Source: Chlamydomonas sphaeroides
Lineage: Eukaryota; Chlorophyta; Chlorophyceae; Chlamydomonadales; Chlamydomonadaceae
NCBI GenBank assembly: GCA_001662425.1
Contig: BDDC01000267.1
Span: forward strand, 6,158-70,157
Direction: 5' to 3'
Length of the DNA stretch: 64,000 nucleotides
Part shown: positions 19,973 to 31,052 of the stretch, in pieces
Position numbering within the stretch: position 1 is the first letter of the stretch
How the letters are laid out: each line of letters opens with the position of its first letter
Made by a program: the position numbers and the translations under genes
Notes under the pieces: model-generated
Databases searched by the model: none
Seen by the model: the letters and a program-made list of their open reading frames with translations, nothing else
What the model was told of the DNA's origin: nothing

Positions 19973-22900
19973 TCAATGCGGCGGCCCGCCGCCGCCGCCC
20001 GCCGCCGCCACCAGCGCCCTAAACATGCTCCCCTCCGCCGACGCCAGCAGCGTTGACGGGGGCCCCGCCTCCGCCACCCGCCCGGCTGCCACCACCACAA
20101 CCGCATCCGCCGCCAGCGCCGCCGACAAGTCATGCGCCACCTCCAGCACACCGCAGGGAGTGCCATCGTACGACATCCCACCGACTGGCAGCAGCAGCTG
20201 GGTGGCGGTGTCCTCCGACGGACGCCTCCCAAGCAGCTCTGCCGCCACCAACCGCCGCAGCGCCGCCGCAGTGCCCGGGTCGCAGTGCGCCGTCGCCTCG
20301 TCCATCAGCAGCAGCCGCCGCGGCCGCAGCAGCAGCCGTGCCAGACACAGCAGCTGCTGCTGCCCGCAGCTCAGACCCACCGCGCCAGGCAGCGAGCCCA
20401 GAGGCAGCGACAGCACCGCCGCCGGGCTGTTGGTGCTGCCGACGCCTGTGGTGCCGCCACGGGTGCTGCTGTGGGCGGCCGCCGCCGCCAGCGCATCCCA
20501 CAGACCCACGCGGCGGAGAACGGACTCCAGGGCGGCGTCCGGTAGGTGGCTTGGCAGCGCCAGCGCTGGCGGGCCCGCGCCACTGACACCGGCAGCAGCA
20601 GCAGCCGCTGCCTGGGGGTCGAGGTTGTCACGGACGGAGGCCGACGCAATGAATGGGCTCTGCGGAAGGACGCCAATCGACGACCGCAGCGTACGGAGGG
20701 GCAAGCTTCGTACATCCCTGCCGTACAGCATGATGCGGCCTGAGAAGGGAGGGAGCGCAAGCAGCAACGGCGTGGGTGACGTGGCGGCGGGCAGCAGGCC
20801 CGCGGGCGCTAGCAAATGCGCTCCATGCACGAGTACCGTACAGCACCCTGGTAACAGACCCCAGCCCCGCAGCTCCGTGCGCGTCCAGGAGGCGCACCCG
20901 CCTCCGCCTCCACCAGCCGCAGCGCCGCCGCCAGCACGCTGCTCTTGCCGCCGCCGCTGCGCCCCACCAGCGCGACGTGCTGCCCGGGGGCCACCGCCAG
21001 GCCGCTGAGGCCGGACAGCGCAGGGGACAGGCCGGGGCGGTAGCGCACCACCACGCCTTCGAAACACAGCAGCGGCGGTGGCTGCTGCGGCTCATCGGTC
21101 GTGTCAATCGCCTCGTCCGCTGAGGCCTCCGGCACAGGCAGCGGCGGCAGCGTGTCGTGCTGCTGCGGGCCGTCCGCCAGCTGCGCAATGCGCTCCACTG
21201 CCACCAGCTCCTGCTCGCTCTCGGCCGCTGACGTCAGCAGGCCGTTGAGCAGGCCCACCACGGGCAGCGCATACGCCAGCGACAGGCCCGCCAAGCTGGC
21301 GACGAGATCCGACCTGCTGCCGGATCCGGATTCGGAGCCGAAGAGCAGGATCCGGGTAGATCTGAGGAGCTGGGCCGCCAGGAAGCTGAGTCCGGATCCG
21401 GGAAAGGAGGGGTCCGTGGCGCCGGTGTCCGAGGCGGCGCCGGGGGAGGGTTCGTCTGGAGGCGGAGCTGCGTGGGCGCCGCCGCGCCACACAGCCGCCG
21501 CCGCCACGGCCGCCACCAGCGCCGCCGCCAGCAGCTGCAGGCGCAGGCTGAGCCACGCAGACGCGGCGCCGCCTGGGGCAGGGAGGCGCATCAGAACCAG
21601 GCGCGCAGGCTCAAGCACACGCCGAGGCGTAGGACATTCCTTGGCAGTACAGATGTGAGACGCCTCGCGCCCCGCAACCAGCCCCGCCGCACCCGTGATG
21701 GCGGCCCTTTGGTGCGCCGTCGCCGCGGCCAGCGCCCGGCCGTGGAAGTGCCGCTGCGCCCCGAAGGCCCGGACAAGCGGCGCCGCTGCGGCCGCCGCCC
21801 CGAAGGCCGCGTACAGGGGGCTGAGGGAGGTGGCCTCGAGGCGCCGCACCTCGCGAGCACTGCCCCGGTAGAGCAGTTGCAGGCGCCTGAGCGAGAGTGG
21901 CAGGACGGAGGTGGCGGGGAACCGGCCAGCCAGTAAGGCCTGGCGGGGCTTGCGTGACCGCTCGCTGCAGGCCGAACGCACAGGTCGACTGCGAGGTCTG
22001 ACATCACGAGGGGCGCTGGCGCTCAGGTGTGTCAGCCCATCGCGCACCTGTATGCGATGGCTAGCGGCAGCAGCAGCGGCAGCAGCAGCGGCGCGGCGTA
22101 GAGCAGCACGGCGGTGAGGCCGACCAGCGAGGCGGCGTTGGCAAGGGCAATGTTTAGGATGAACGGCAACGAGTCGTCCGCAACCGACACGTCGGACGAG
22201 AACCTGCACGACGGGGGCGACAAAAAACGACGAGCAGCCACATCAACAAGTCACACCGACAGCCGACAGCAGGTATGCAGGGGGCGCGCGCTCCCCATGC
22301 GTACGCGCCCACTCGAGCAGGGCGTGCGGTCGCTGCGCACCTGTTGAGGATGCGGCCGTGCGGCAGGGCGTCCAGCTCGGGCCAGGGCGCCGCCAGCACC
22401 GAGGACAGCAGCTGGTCGTGGAGCAGACCGGCGGCGCGGAGGCCTGCGGCATGGGGTTCGTTGGCAGACGAGGGGCAGATCGATGCGGAGCGAGCGGCGA
22501 GGAGTACCGTATTCACGCGCCCAGCTTGGGTGCGGACGGCTATGCGCCTGCACGGCTGTTTGCTGATGGCAAGCCAGCCCAAACATAACTGCGCAGCCCC
22601 AACATGACCGCGCGCCGCAGCAACCCGTCCCTGCCCTGCCGCACCCGCCAGCGCGAATGTGAAGGCCCGGGCCAGCGTGAACACTCCGTTGGCTGCGGCG
22701 ATGGCGACGACGCCAACCAGGAAGGTGCGGCCCGACCACTGCAGGCCCAGTGGGCCCAGGCCACGGCCCACGCCACGGCTGTGGAGGCCGGACCAGCTCG
22801 AGTCGACGCCTGGGCCCGCTGCTGGGTCCGGTACTGATGCAGCGCCAGCTAGCGCGTAACCCAAAGCACCGGACCTGGACGGTCCGGCGCCCGGGCTCAC

Positions 22901-25900
22901 CACAGCAGCGGCGCCGGCACCGGCGGCCAGCAGCGCACGGCGGTGGGCGCGGCGGCGGTGGCTGCTTGTAGTGCGGGCATCAAAGGAGGCGCCGCTGGCA
23001 ACACCGGCAACAGCTGCGCCGCCAGGGCCGGCCCTCGAGCTGTTCGCAACAGCGGTGAGGGCGAGGGGGCACCAGGCGGCGGCGGCCGCCGCCGTCGTAA
23101 GCGCCAGCGGCCACATCGGCGCTGCCGCTGCTGTTGCGGCTGCCGCCGCCAGGCCCCTTGGTGCCGCCGCCGCCCAGCCCGGCGTCGCTGCCAACGCCAA
23201 CGCACTGCCGTTGGCCGGACCCCGCCACGCGCCGCCACAGGCCGGGTCCCGCCAAGGGTCAGCACGGAGGCCTGCTGCGGCCGCGCCGCCGCCGCCAGCA
23301 TCGCCACCGCCGCCGCCCGACGCGGCGGCGGCGAAGAACGACACCCACAGGTCACTGGCGTTGCGACTGGCCTGTGAGGTGCAGAGCGAGGCCGGGTCCA
23401 TTTGCGGTTGCACACCCCAGGGCCCACTGCGCGGCTTCGCAACCAACCATGTCATGCAGCCACGTCGTACAACAGTCCCGAACCATGCTGCTGTACAAGC
23501 CGACGTACGGATCAGCCCCCCCTACCCCGCTCGCCTGCATGAGCGCCAGGCTGGCCACCACCGCCACCACCAGCCAGCCGCCCACCGCCGACAGGTAGCG
23601 CGCGTACACGGGCCACCGCACAGCGCCAGCCTCGCGCCACTCCTCCGCCTCCGCCTTCTGCTGCTGCTCCGGCTCCTCCTCCTCCACCGGCGGCGGCTCC
23701 TGCCCCTCCGGCGGCGCCGCCGCGGCCGCGTCCGTGCTGCCAGCTGCCACCGCGGCCACCGCGGCGACGTGTGCGGCGGTGGCGGCGCCGCTTGCTGCGT
23801 ACTCAGCCGGCGGTCCCGAGAACACCACGCGGCCTGCGTGCCGGGGCAGCAGCTCAGTCGCATCTGGAGGCACAAGCTATCGCCCCGACCTCTCACATCG
23901 ATAAGATCACGTCGTAGGTTAGCCACACCTGCTTCTAGGGCCACGATCCAGTCGGCCGCAGCCACGCAGCGTGCGTCGTTGGAGGCGAGCACCACCGTGG
24001 GCCGGGGCCGGGGCAGGACGTCGGATGCGGCCCCAGTCGGCACGCCCGGCCCTGGCCCTGCTGCCGGGGGCTGGGGCGGCGGCGGCCGCATCCCTAGCAG
24101 GGGCCCTAGCAGCGCCTGCCGTGTGATGTGTGCTGCCAGGGCTGCGTCGAGGGAGGCGGTGACGTCGTCCAGCAGGAGCAGCACGTCGGCGGATGAGGGG
24201 GATGGTGGGGAGGAGGAGGAAGGTGGGGGATGGGGGTTGTCGGGGGAGCCAGGTGGAGGCGAGGGCGGCGAGGCGGCCATGGTCGCGACGGGCTGGGCGG
24301 TAGGCGCCAGCGCGGGCACGGGCCGGGCTGGGGAAGTGGGCGAGGGAGGTGAGGGGCGGGAAGCGCGGGAGGCCGGGGCTGGCGGGGAGAAGGCCTGGGC
24401 GGGGGAGGGCTGGGCGGAGGGCGTGTGGACGGAGGCGTGCGCGGCGGCGGCAGGGACGGCGGCGGCGGCCTGGTAGAGAGCCCGAGCGAGGCCCAGGCGG
24501 GCCCTCTGGCCGCCGGAGAGGCTGTAGAGCGGGGAAGGGGAAGACAGGGAGAGAGCGGAAGGACGTCAGCTGGGGAGAGCAAATGTGCGAGGTCAGATTG
24601 GAGCGGTGAGTTGGTGCGTACCGTATTGGAAGGTTGAGCGGTGCGGGTCCGCGCGCCTCTGCCACCAAACCTGTGTTACCGACACGCTCCCCCGCCCCCT
24701 CACTTGGTGCCGCCCTCGCGCAGGGCCGTGGCGTCCCCCGAGGGCAGGGCCGCTAGGTCGGGCAACAGGCCGCAGCAGGACAGCACCTGACAAGGGCCGG
24801 CGTGGGTGTGTGGGAATAGCAGGGTCGGGTTCGGGGGCAGGGTGGCAGCAGGGGAGCAGAGCAGGATGTAGGGTGACTGGCAGGAAAGCAGAATGGGAGC
24901 AGAGGCGAGGGCGGAATGGCGACCGTAGATCGATGCGCTGAAAGCACCGTAGGCCGACCCACATGACAGGGAGGCAGCTGCCGGCGGGAAGGGGCGGGAA
25001 CGAGCCGCATGCCAGGTGGCACCCGCACGTCCCCTGTCGTACCTGGTCGTACAGTGGCTGCTCCAGCGGCGCCCCCAGCAGCACGTTGTCGCGCACGCTG
25101 CCCGCCGTAACCCACGCGTGCTGCGGACCGTACGACAGCCTGTACGGCATGTGTACGGCATGCGGCTGAGGCACGGCCTCGCCATCGGCCTCCGCGACGC
25201 TCCCCTCCCCGTCGTTGTGCGCATCCGACGAGTCTGACTGGAACATACGGCAGGATCCGGACAGGCGGTACGGCATCTCGCCGCTGCCGCCGCCGCCCGC
25301 CAGCAGCGCCGCCAGCAGCGAGCTCTTTCCGGAGCCCACGCGCCCCACCAGCACAGTCAGGCGGCGGCGGGGCAGGCGCAGCGAGACGTCCGCCAGGCAG
25401 GGGCGGGCGCCCTGGTTCGATAGGGGCAGGCCGGGGCGCGGGCGCAGGGAGACCCACGGTGACGGGCGTCCCAAGGTACACGGCGTGAGCTTCTCCAAGT
25501 GAGTGCTCCATTGGTAGCTGCGTGTCCCTGCTAAGCCCACGGCTCACCCGCTGCCAGGCGAAGCTGGCCCCTTGCAGCACCACGGCATGTGGCTCCGCTC
25601 CATGGTTGGCGGGTCCCAGCGGCGGGCCGCCGAACGTGTCAGAGCAGAGCTGCGGCGAAGGTAGCAGCGGCGGCGACGGCGGTGGCGGCGGCAGGCGCAG
25701 GCGGCCTCCGTGCTGGCCATGAGCCGGCGGAGTGGACCGTCGGCCAAACATGTCCAGCGAGCGCCCACGGCGGCGCGTGGCCGCCGCCGCCGCCAGCTCC
25801 TTAACTGTCAGCGCCGCCGTCGACGGCGCCAGCAGCGGCGCCGCCAGATCATCAAGGAACGTCCCCGGCGCGCTCTCGCGCCGGAAGCGCTGCCGGCAGG

Positions 25901-28900
25901 CACCGCCTTCCTCGGACAGCCGCTCCATTGCTGCCGCCGCCGCCGTTGGGGGCGGCCGCAGACCGGCCAGCAGCCGCTCCATAGGGCTGGCGACGGCGCC
26001 GCCGCCGCCACCAGCCTCCGCCGCCTCTGCCAGCGCCGCCATCAGGCCGCAACGCAGACTCGGGCCGCGGCCGCCGCGGCGGCCAAGGTCTTGCCACGCG
26101 CCGGCGGCACCGCCGTCACCGACGCTGCTGCCGCTGGGGCCGGCGGCGGCGGCGGTGGCGGCGGCAAGCACCTCCTCCGCTGCCTCGCTGGGCAGCGTCG
26201 CCAACGTCAGGTTGAGGTCCTCATACGCCCACAGCGCCCGGGCCTGGGGAAGGCGGCCGCGGCAGGTTACGAGCGCATTGTCAGTTAACAGGCAATGCAT
26301 GGCACGTAGCGCTAAGATTGGTGAGGCGGCAATGCAATACTGGTGGGCGTTGCATGGTGAGCTGTATACGGCTCCGCCGGCCGCGCGCACCTCGGGCAGC
26401 AGCAGGTACGACTGCAGCCGCCCCACTGACACCAGCGCCTCAACCACGCCTGCGCGCAGCAGGGATGGGGAGGGCAGCCAGTGGGCAGCTCGCTAGCACT
26501 GGGCGGACGGGCCCTGGGGGAGCCACATGGTTGCACGCAACATGCTGCCACTGGCGCGCCGAGAGCCACGAGCAACGAGACTGGCTGGCTCCGTCGTCGC
26601 GTCCTACTACTTCACGACAGCACATGACAATGCGGGGCGCTGCCTCACCATTGACGACCCAGGGGAAGGCGTTCAGCGGGCCCGTGAGCAGGCCGAAGAG
26701 CGCCAGGGAGGTGAAGGCCACATCGGGCGTGAGCGCGGAGGGGCCGCCCCAGGCCACAACCAGGCCGAAGGTGAGGGCCGAGAAGAGCAGCGAGGTGGCG
26801 GCCCAAAAGTAGACTGCGGGGGAGGAGGGGCCAGGGTAGGGGAACATGATACTCATGGGACGTGTGAGGGCGCGTACTCGTGCAACATGGCATAGCATGG
26901 CTCAGCGTCGGCCCGAGAGGGCCAGTGCGACCCACCGCACAGGGCGTCCAGGTACTTGCGGACAGCCAGACCCCGCAACTCCCGGCGCCGCGCGGACGAC
27001 ACCTGCGCGGCGGCGCCGGCCATTGGGGCCACGGGAGGCAGAGCTGGCAGCGGGTGTTGGGGAAGGCAATGGAGCCACGAGCCGGGCGACCGCACCGCTG
27101 CTGCGCTCCGGCTCTCCCGGCCTTGACGGCTCCCGCGGCGCCCAAGGGTCGTGTGTCTCCGCATGCATGCAGGTCCCACATCACGGAGCGCGGGGCCCGT
27201 GGCGCAGTGCGGCACTCCCAGGACTGCAGCCCCTCCAGCGCCGCCCTCCGTACCTTGGCTACATAGAAGTCCTGCCACGCCGGCTCCGTCTTTACCGACC
27301 GCAGGCCGGCGAGCAGCTCGCGCATAGCGGCCACGCGCGCGTCCTGGCGGGACATGTGACCACGCGGCCATGACGTCTGAAGTCCAAAGCCGCAAGCCTA
27401 CCCCGACCGTTCCCAACCATTATAGCACCCTCTTCGCCCAACCCCATAATTCAATGCAAGCAACGCGCAACCAACGCCGCGGCCACCTCCCCTGGCCCAC
27501 CTTTGCTGCCATCATCTGCGTGGATGCCTTCAGGATGGCGCCCGCTATGAGGCGGTTGATGGGCACCAGGAGCAAGCTCACGGCCAGACCCGCCAGGAAG
27601 GCCGACTTGACCTGCGGGGCATGGTGGGCCGCGGTTTGGGCGACCCAGCCGCATGCGCTACACATGTCGTACATCTTGCCGTACGCACCTGCGTGTACAG
27701 CAGGAAGAGCGCAAGGCCCATCTGCCAGGGCAGGCTCCACAGCTCGTGGAACGACAGCAGCAGGTTGACGGCTCGCCCCGCGTCCACCGACATGAGCGTC
27801 GTCACGTCCAGCACGGGGGCAGGAGCCGGCGCCTCTGACCTGCCGGCCTCCGCCCCTGCGTCGGCCGCGCTGTTAGGCGCGTGCGCAGGGCCGGCGCCGG
27901 CCTCGGGTCCGGGACCGGCGCCCGTCGTGGCGCCGGCCTTATCGCTCCTGGCGCCCGAGGCGCGCTCGTCTGCTGTGCGGCCGGTGCTGGGTTGCGGCAC
28001 TGCGAGCAGGCACTTGCGGTGCAGGGAGGCCATGAGCGCGCAGCGCAGCTGGCACGACAGCCGGCTCTGCATGGGGACGGGCGGGGGAAGGGGAAGGGGA
28101 AGGGGGTGTCAGGCTGCCCGGGCCCATCGCCAGCCCGGCGACATCGCATCATAACGTAAGGCCCACCCCTTACCCTGTCCCAGCACTCAGTCATCGCTCT
28201 CACGTGGGCTCCGGCGCAGTCCCTATGTCCCGCCCTTTCCAACGCCTCGAGTCCGGCCTGACGGCGCCACTTTAGAAAGTAGCGCAGGGTCCCAGGCCGC
28301 GCCCACCAGCCTACCAGCCCACCAGCCGGCCAGCCCCCAGGCCCACCAGCTGCCAGTTGAAGTGCGCGTTGAGCAGCGCCTTGGCCACCGTAGCAGCCGC
28401 CAGCGCCGCAACGCACACCAGCCCGAAGCGCGGCCCGTCCGGACCCAGCTCCGCCGCCAGCCACCGCAGCGCCGCCGCGAGCGACGCCAGCACGCCTCCC
28501 TGGCTGGTGCCATCTCCATCGGCACCGCCACCCTCGCCATGCGCACCGCCAGCCTCGCCAGCCTCGCCACCGTCGCCGCTGCTGATAGCACCTGGGCGCG
28601 GGGGGTCCGCGGCCGTGCCTCGCGGCGCCGCCAGCCAGGCGACCAGTAGCTTGAGCAGCAGCGGACCGGCGAAGCTCAGCAGGTCGTTGACCAGCTGCGG
28701 TTGGCGGTTGGGGGTGGTTGGCAGCAGGTGTAGGGGATGTCGCGGGGCTTGCAGCGGCAGGGTTTGGTTAGGTATGGGGGATGTCGCGGGGGTGGCAGCG
28801 GCGCAACGGCAGGCCATGCCTGTGCCGGCAGGGCTCAAGGGCTGCATCTGGCCTACGGGTCGCAGCGTTATGGGTCGGGAAGGTACGGGTCGGACGGTAC

Positions 28901-29895
28901 GAGCCGTCACGGCACGTACCTTGACCAGGCCCAACCAGGCGTACGGCCGGCCGTACGTGAAGGCCAGGGCTCGCAGCAGCGAGGGACGCGAGGGACGCAG
29001 CAGCAGCTCCTGGCATGGGCGGGGGCCAGGGCGGTTGGGGCGGAGTGGGTGCTGGGATGAGCACGTGTGCACCGCAACTGCCGTCGCAGTCGCGGGACGC
29101 CATGCCAGGGCAGCCCCAGGTGAGGGCAGACACACGCCCGCAGGCTGGGCAGCCTGACAGCCCGCCCGCCTGCAAGCCCGCGTGTCAGACTCTGCACCTG
29201 TCAGGCTTGCGGTACGCATGCTTGTGCCGTGAGCCTGCCATCAAGCCCCGTGCCAGGGGCCCGCTTGCCAGGCCTTGCCCCGCTGCCCCGTGCCCCTGCC
29301 CCCGCCTGGAGGGAGTTAGGGAGCGGGCCTGTGTCCCGCCCCCATCCAGCCCTCCCAGCCCTCTGCCAGGGCCCCCTGCCTGGTGCACATGTGACCTCCA
29401 GGGGCACAAGGGCCCCAGCTCACATCCAACCTTTGCCCAGGAGGAGGGGCTGCCAGCCGCGGCCCGCACCTTGGTCCAACTTAGCCAGAGCTCGCGGCTG
29501 CAGCGCTCGGGCTGAAGGGCTGGGTCCAGACACAAGAGGTCGTCCGACTGTAGCTGCCGCTGACTGCCAGTTCGCATGAGCGGCGACACCCACGCGAACA
29601 CGAGCGCGATGAGCCAGCCATGGCCGGCCGCGAGTGGAGGCGCATAGGCGGAACGACTTGTTGATTCTGCAGCATGATATCATGCAATGAATGTGATTCC
29701 ATGGCGATCAAGAATGGGTTGGCGCAAGCTGTCGGATGCCGAGAACGACGCAAGCGAACGCGCAGCAACAGCATATAGCTCATTCATACCATTTGTGCCA
29801 GCCCCCGGAGAGTTGCCGTCAAGGAGCGGCTCCTCAACGTCACCGCGCCGGCGTCCACCCGGCTGCTGCGCTGGACGGGCTCGAGCTCGGCCCAT
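19973..29895 (-). CDS. ABCC-type (MRP-like) full ABC transporter
   Basis: A full-size two-half ABC exporter, probably of vacuolar or plasma membrane. Order on the minus strand: FAWVSPLMRTGSQRQL (about 29601) at the start of TMD1; membrane segments at 28715-28340, 27790-27500 (ending QMMAAK) and 26810-26650; NBD1 with Walker A LVGRVGSGKSS (about 25335), Q-loop YGPQHAWV, NLSGGQRARLGLARAL (joined across an intron, about 24520), Walker B VLLLLDDVTASLD (about 24180) and H-loop region VVLASND; an acidic linker (about 23700); TMD2 (23580-21230); NBD2 with Walker A LVGRSGGGKSS (about 20950), signature LSCGQQQLL (about 20360), Walker B LLLMDEATAHCD and H-loop VAHDL. The stop is at 19973. The start is uncertain: 29895 gives a leader containing DVEEPLLDG, but the splice to the TMD1 exon is not clear. 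Long Gly/Ala insertions occur in the linkers. Confidence 0.9.
25141..25290 (-). other. Insert in NBD1 flanked by MPYRLS repeats
   Basis: Between Walker A and the Q-loop, about 42 extra residues (SDSSDAHNDGEGS and so on) lie between two copies of ATGCCGTAC..CTGTC, read as MPYRLS each time. Relatives have a short loop here. The segment may be in-frame coding, or it may be removed: GTATGTTCC at about 25245 could act as a donor. Confidence 0.55.
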
Positions 29896-30310
29896 CGCCC
29901 TCCAAGATACGCAGTCGCTTGACGTGGGTCCTATGAGTATCTCATTTGCATAGTATGGACGATTGGTGATATGGCGTCGAGCAAAGGGCGCTCAGGTACG
30001 GGTACTGCTTTTCTGTGCAGTACAGGAGCGCACAGAGGAGCGCATTAGTCTCAGGACGTGATTCCTGTTGCCTTCAAGGCGTGACCTCCTGACTTTGCAC
30101 CACGTCCTGGACGACGGTCAGGCTTCAGGGTGGCAGGTATGCAGAAGTGAAGCGAGGGACACCACGACGGGACGGCGACGGGCCGACGGCGGCTGAGGGT
30201 GCGTGCCGAACGAGAGCAAGTTAGCCACCACGGAACATTTCACATGCTCTTTACTGTTGTAACCGGCGTTCACATAGCACACATCCGGCTCACCAGCTGA
30301 ACTAAGCGCG
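29896..30310. promoter_or_regulatory. Divergent intergenic region, ABC transporter / CDPF1
   Basis: About 415 bp between the presumed ABC start and the CDPF1 ATG. It contains the short near-repeats GGTACGGGTACTG and GTGCAGTACAGG (29995-30030). No gene is visible. Two-way promoter function is inferred from orientation only. Confidence 0.4.
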
Positions 30311-31052
30311 ATGTCAAACAACATCTTTGCCTGCTCCATCTGCGGCTTTGAGGCCCCTTTCAAGCACTATGGCGCAAGCCTGCCTCCAGAGCTCGCCGGC
30401 GGCCCGGACGCTGGCGCATGCCGCATTGCGTGAGTCGCGATCGCTGCAAGCTGCACTGAAAGCTCGCCAAATTAGGCATACACGTGCTGACACATCGCCA
30501 CAGGTTCATGGAGCAGGGCTGGCTGGCGGTGGACCCTTTCTCGGTCCGGGCTCGGCCGCTGTTCCTTGGCGCCCCCTGCAGCATCTGCAGTCGGCCGGTA
30601 CGTCGCGGGGACCCCAGTGCACAGCTTGGGCACGTCCAGAACCCCACCTCACCCCGATTAGAGAACTTCAATTTATCCTGGAGGCCACATGGCCTGACCG
30701 GCTCTCAAGCCGTTGGGACCGCCGGTCAAGAGAGCACACGATAGTTGTGCCTGAGCCCGGCCTGCCTGCCGCCCCCCGGTGCTCCCAGGTCTGCCCAGGC
30801 GACGCCTGCAGCCTCTTCTACGCAAAGCGCTTTTGCGGCGACTGCGCGCGCGGCCATGCAGCCGCCTTCCCGCCGGAGCTGCTCAAGGCTTGCGCGAAGC
30901 TGTTTGGCTTGGCGCCGCAGCAGCACCGGCAGCAGCAGCAGCAGCAGCAGCCGCAGCAGCAGCAGCAACAGCCGGCGCCCAACCTGGCGCAGCCCGCACA
31001 GCAGCAGCAGCAGCAGCAGGGCGGGCCGCCGCAGCGCTCTGGCCGTAGCTGA
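30311..31052 (+). CDS. CDPF1: CDPF1-like cysteine-rich DPF-motif protein with polyglutamine tail
   Basis: A small conserved eukaryotic protein of unknown molecular role, probably binding zinc. Three exons (30311-30429, 30504-30597, 30789-31052) join in phase to 158 residues. Exon 1 has FACSICGFEAPFKHYGASLP; exon 2 has WLAVDPFSVRARPLFLGAPC then SICSRP, including the eponymous DPF; exon 3 has VCPGDACSLFYAKRFCGDCA. This spacing of Cys pairs, the DPF and CSLFY..RFC match the CDPF1 family. The family domain ends at about residue 115; the rest is a Gln-rich tail encoded by CAG runs (two blocks of Q, broken by P). The ATG at 30311 is chosen because FACSICG follows within eight residues, as in homologues. 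Confidence 0.87.
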
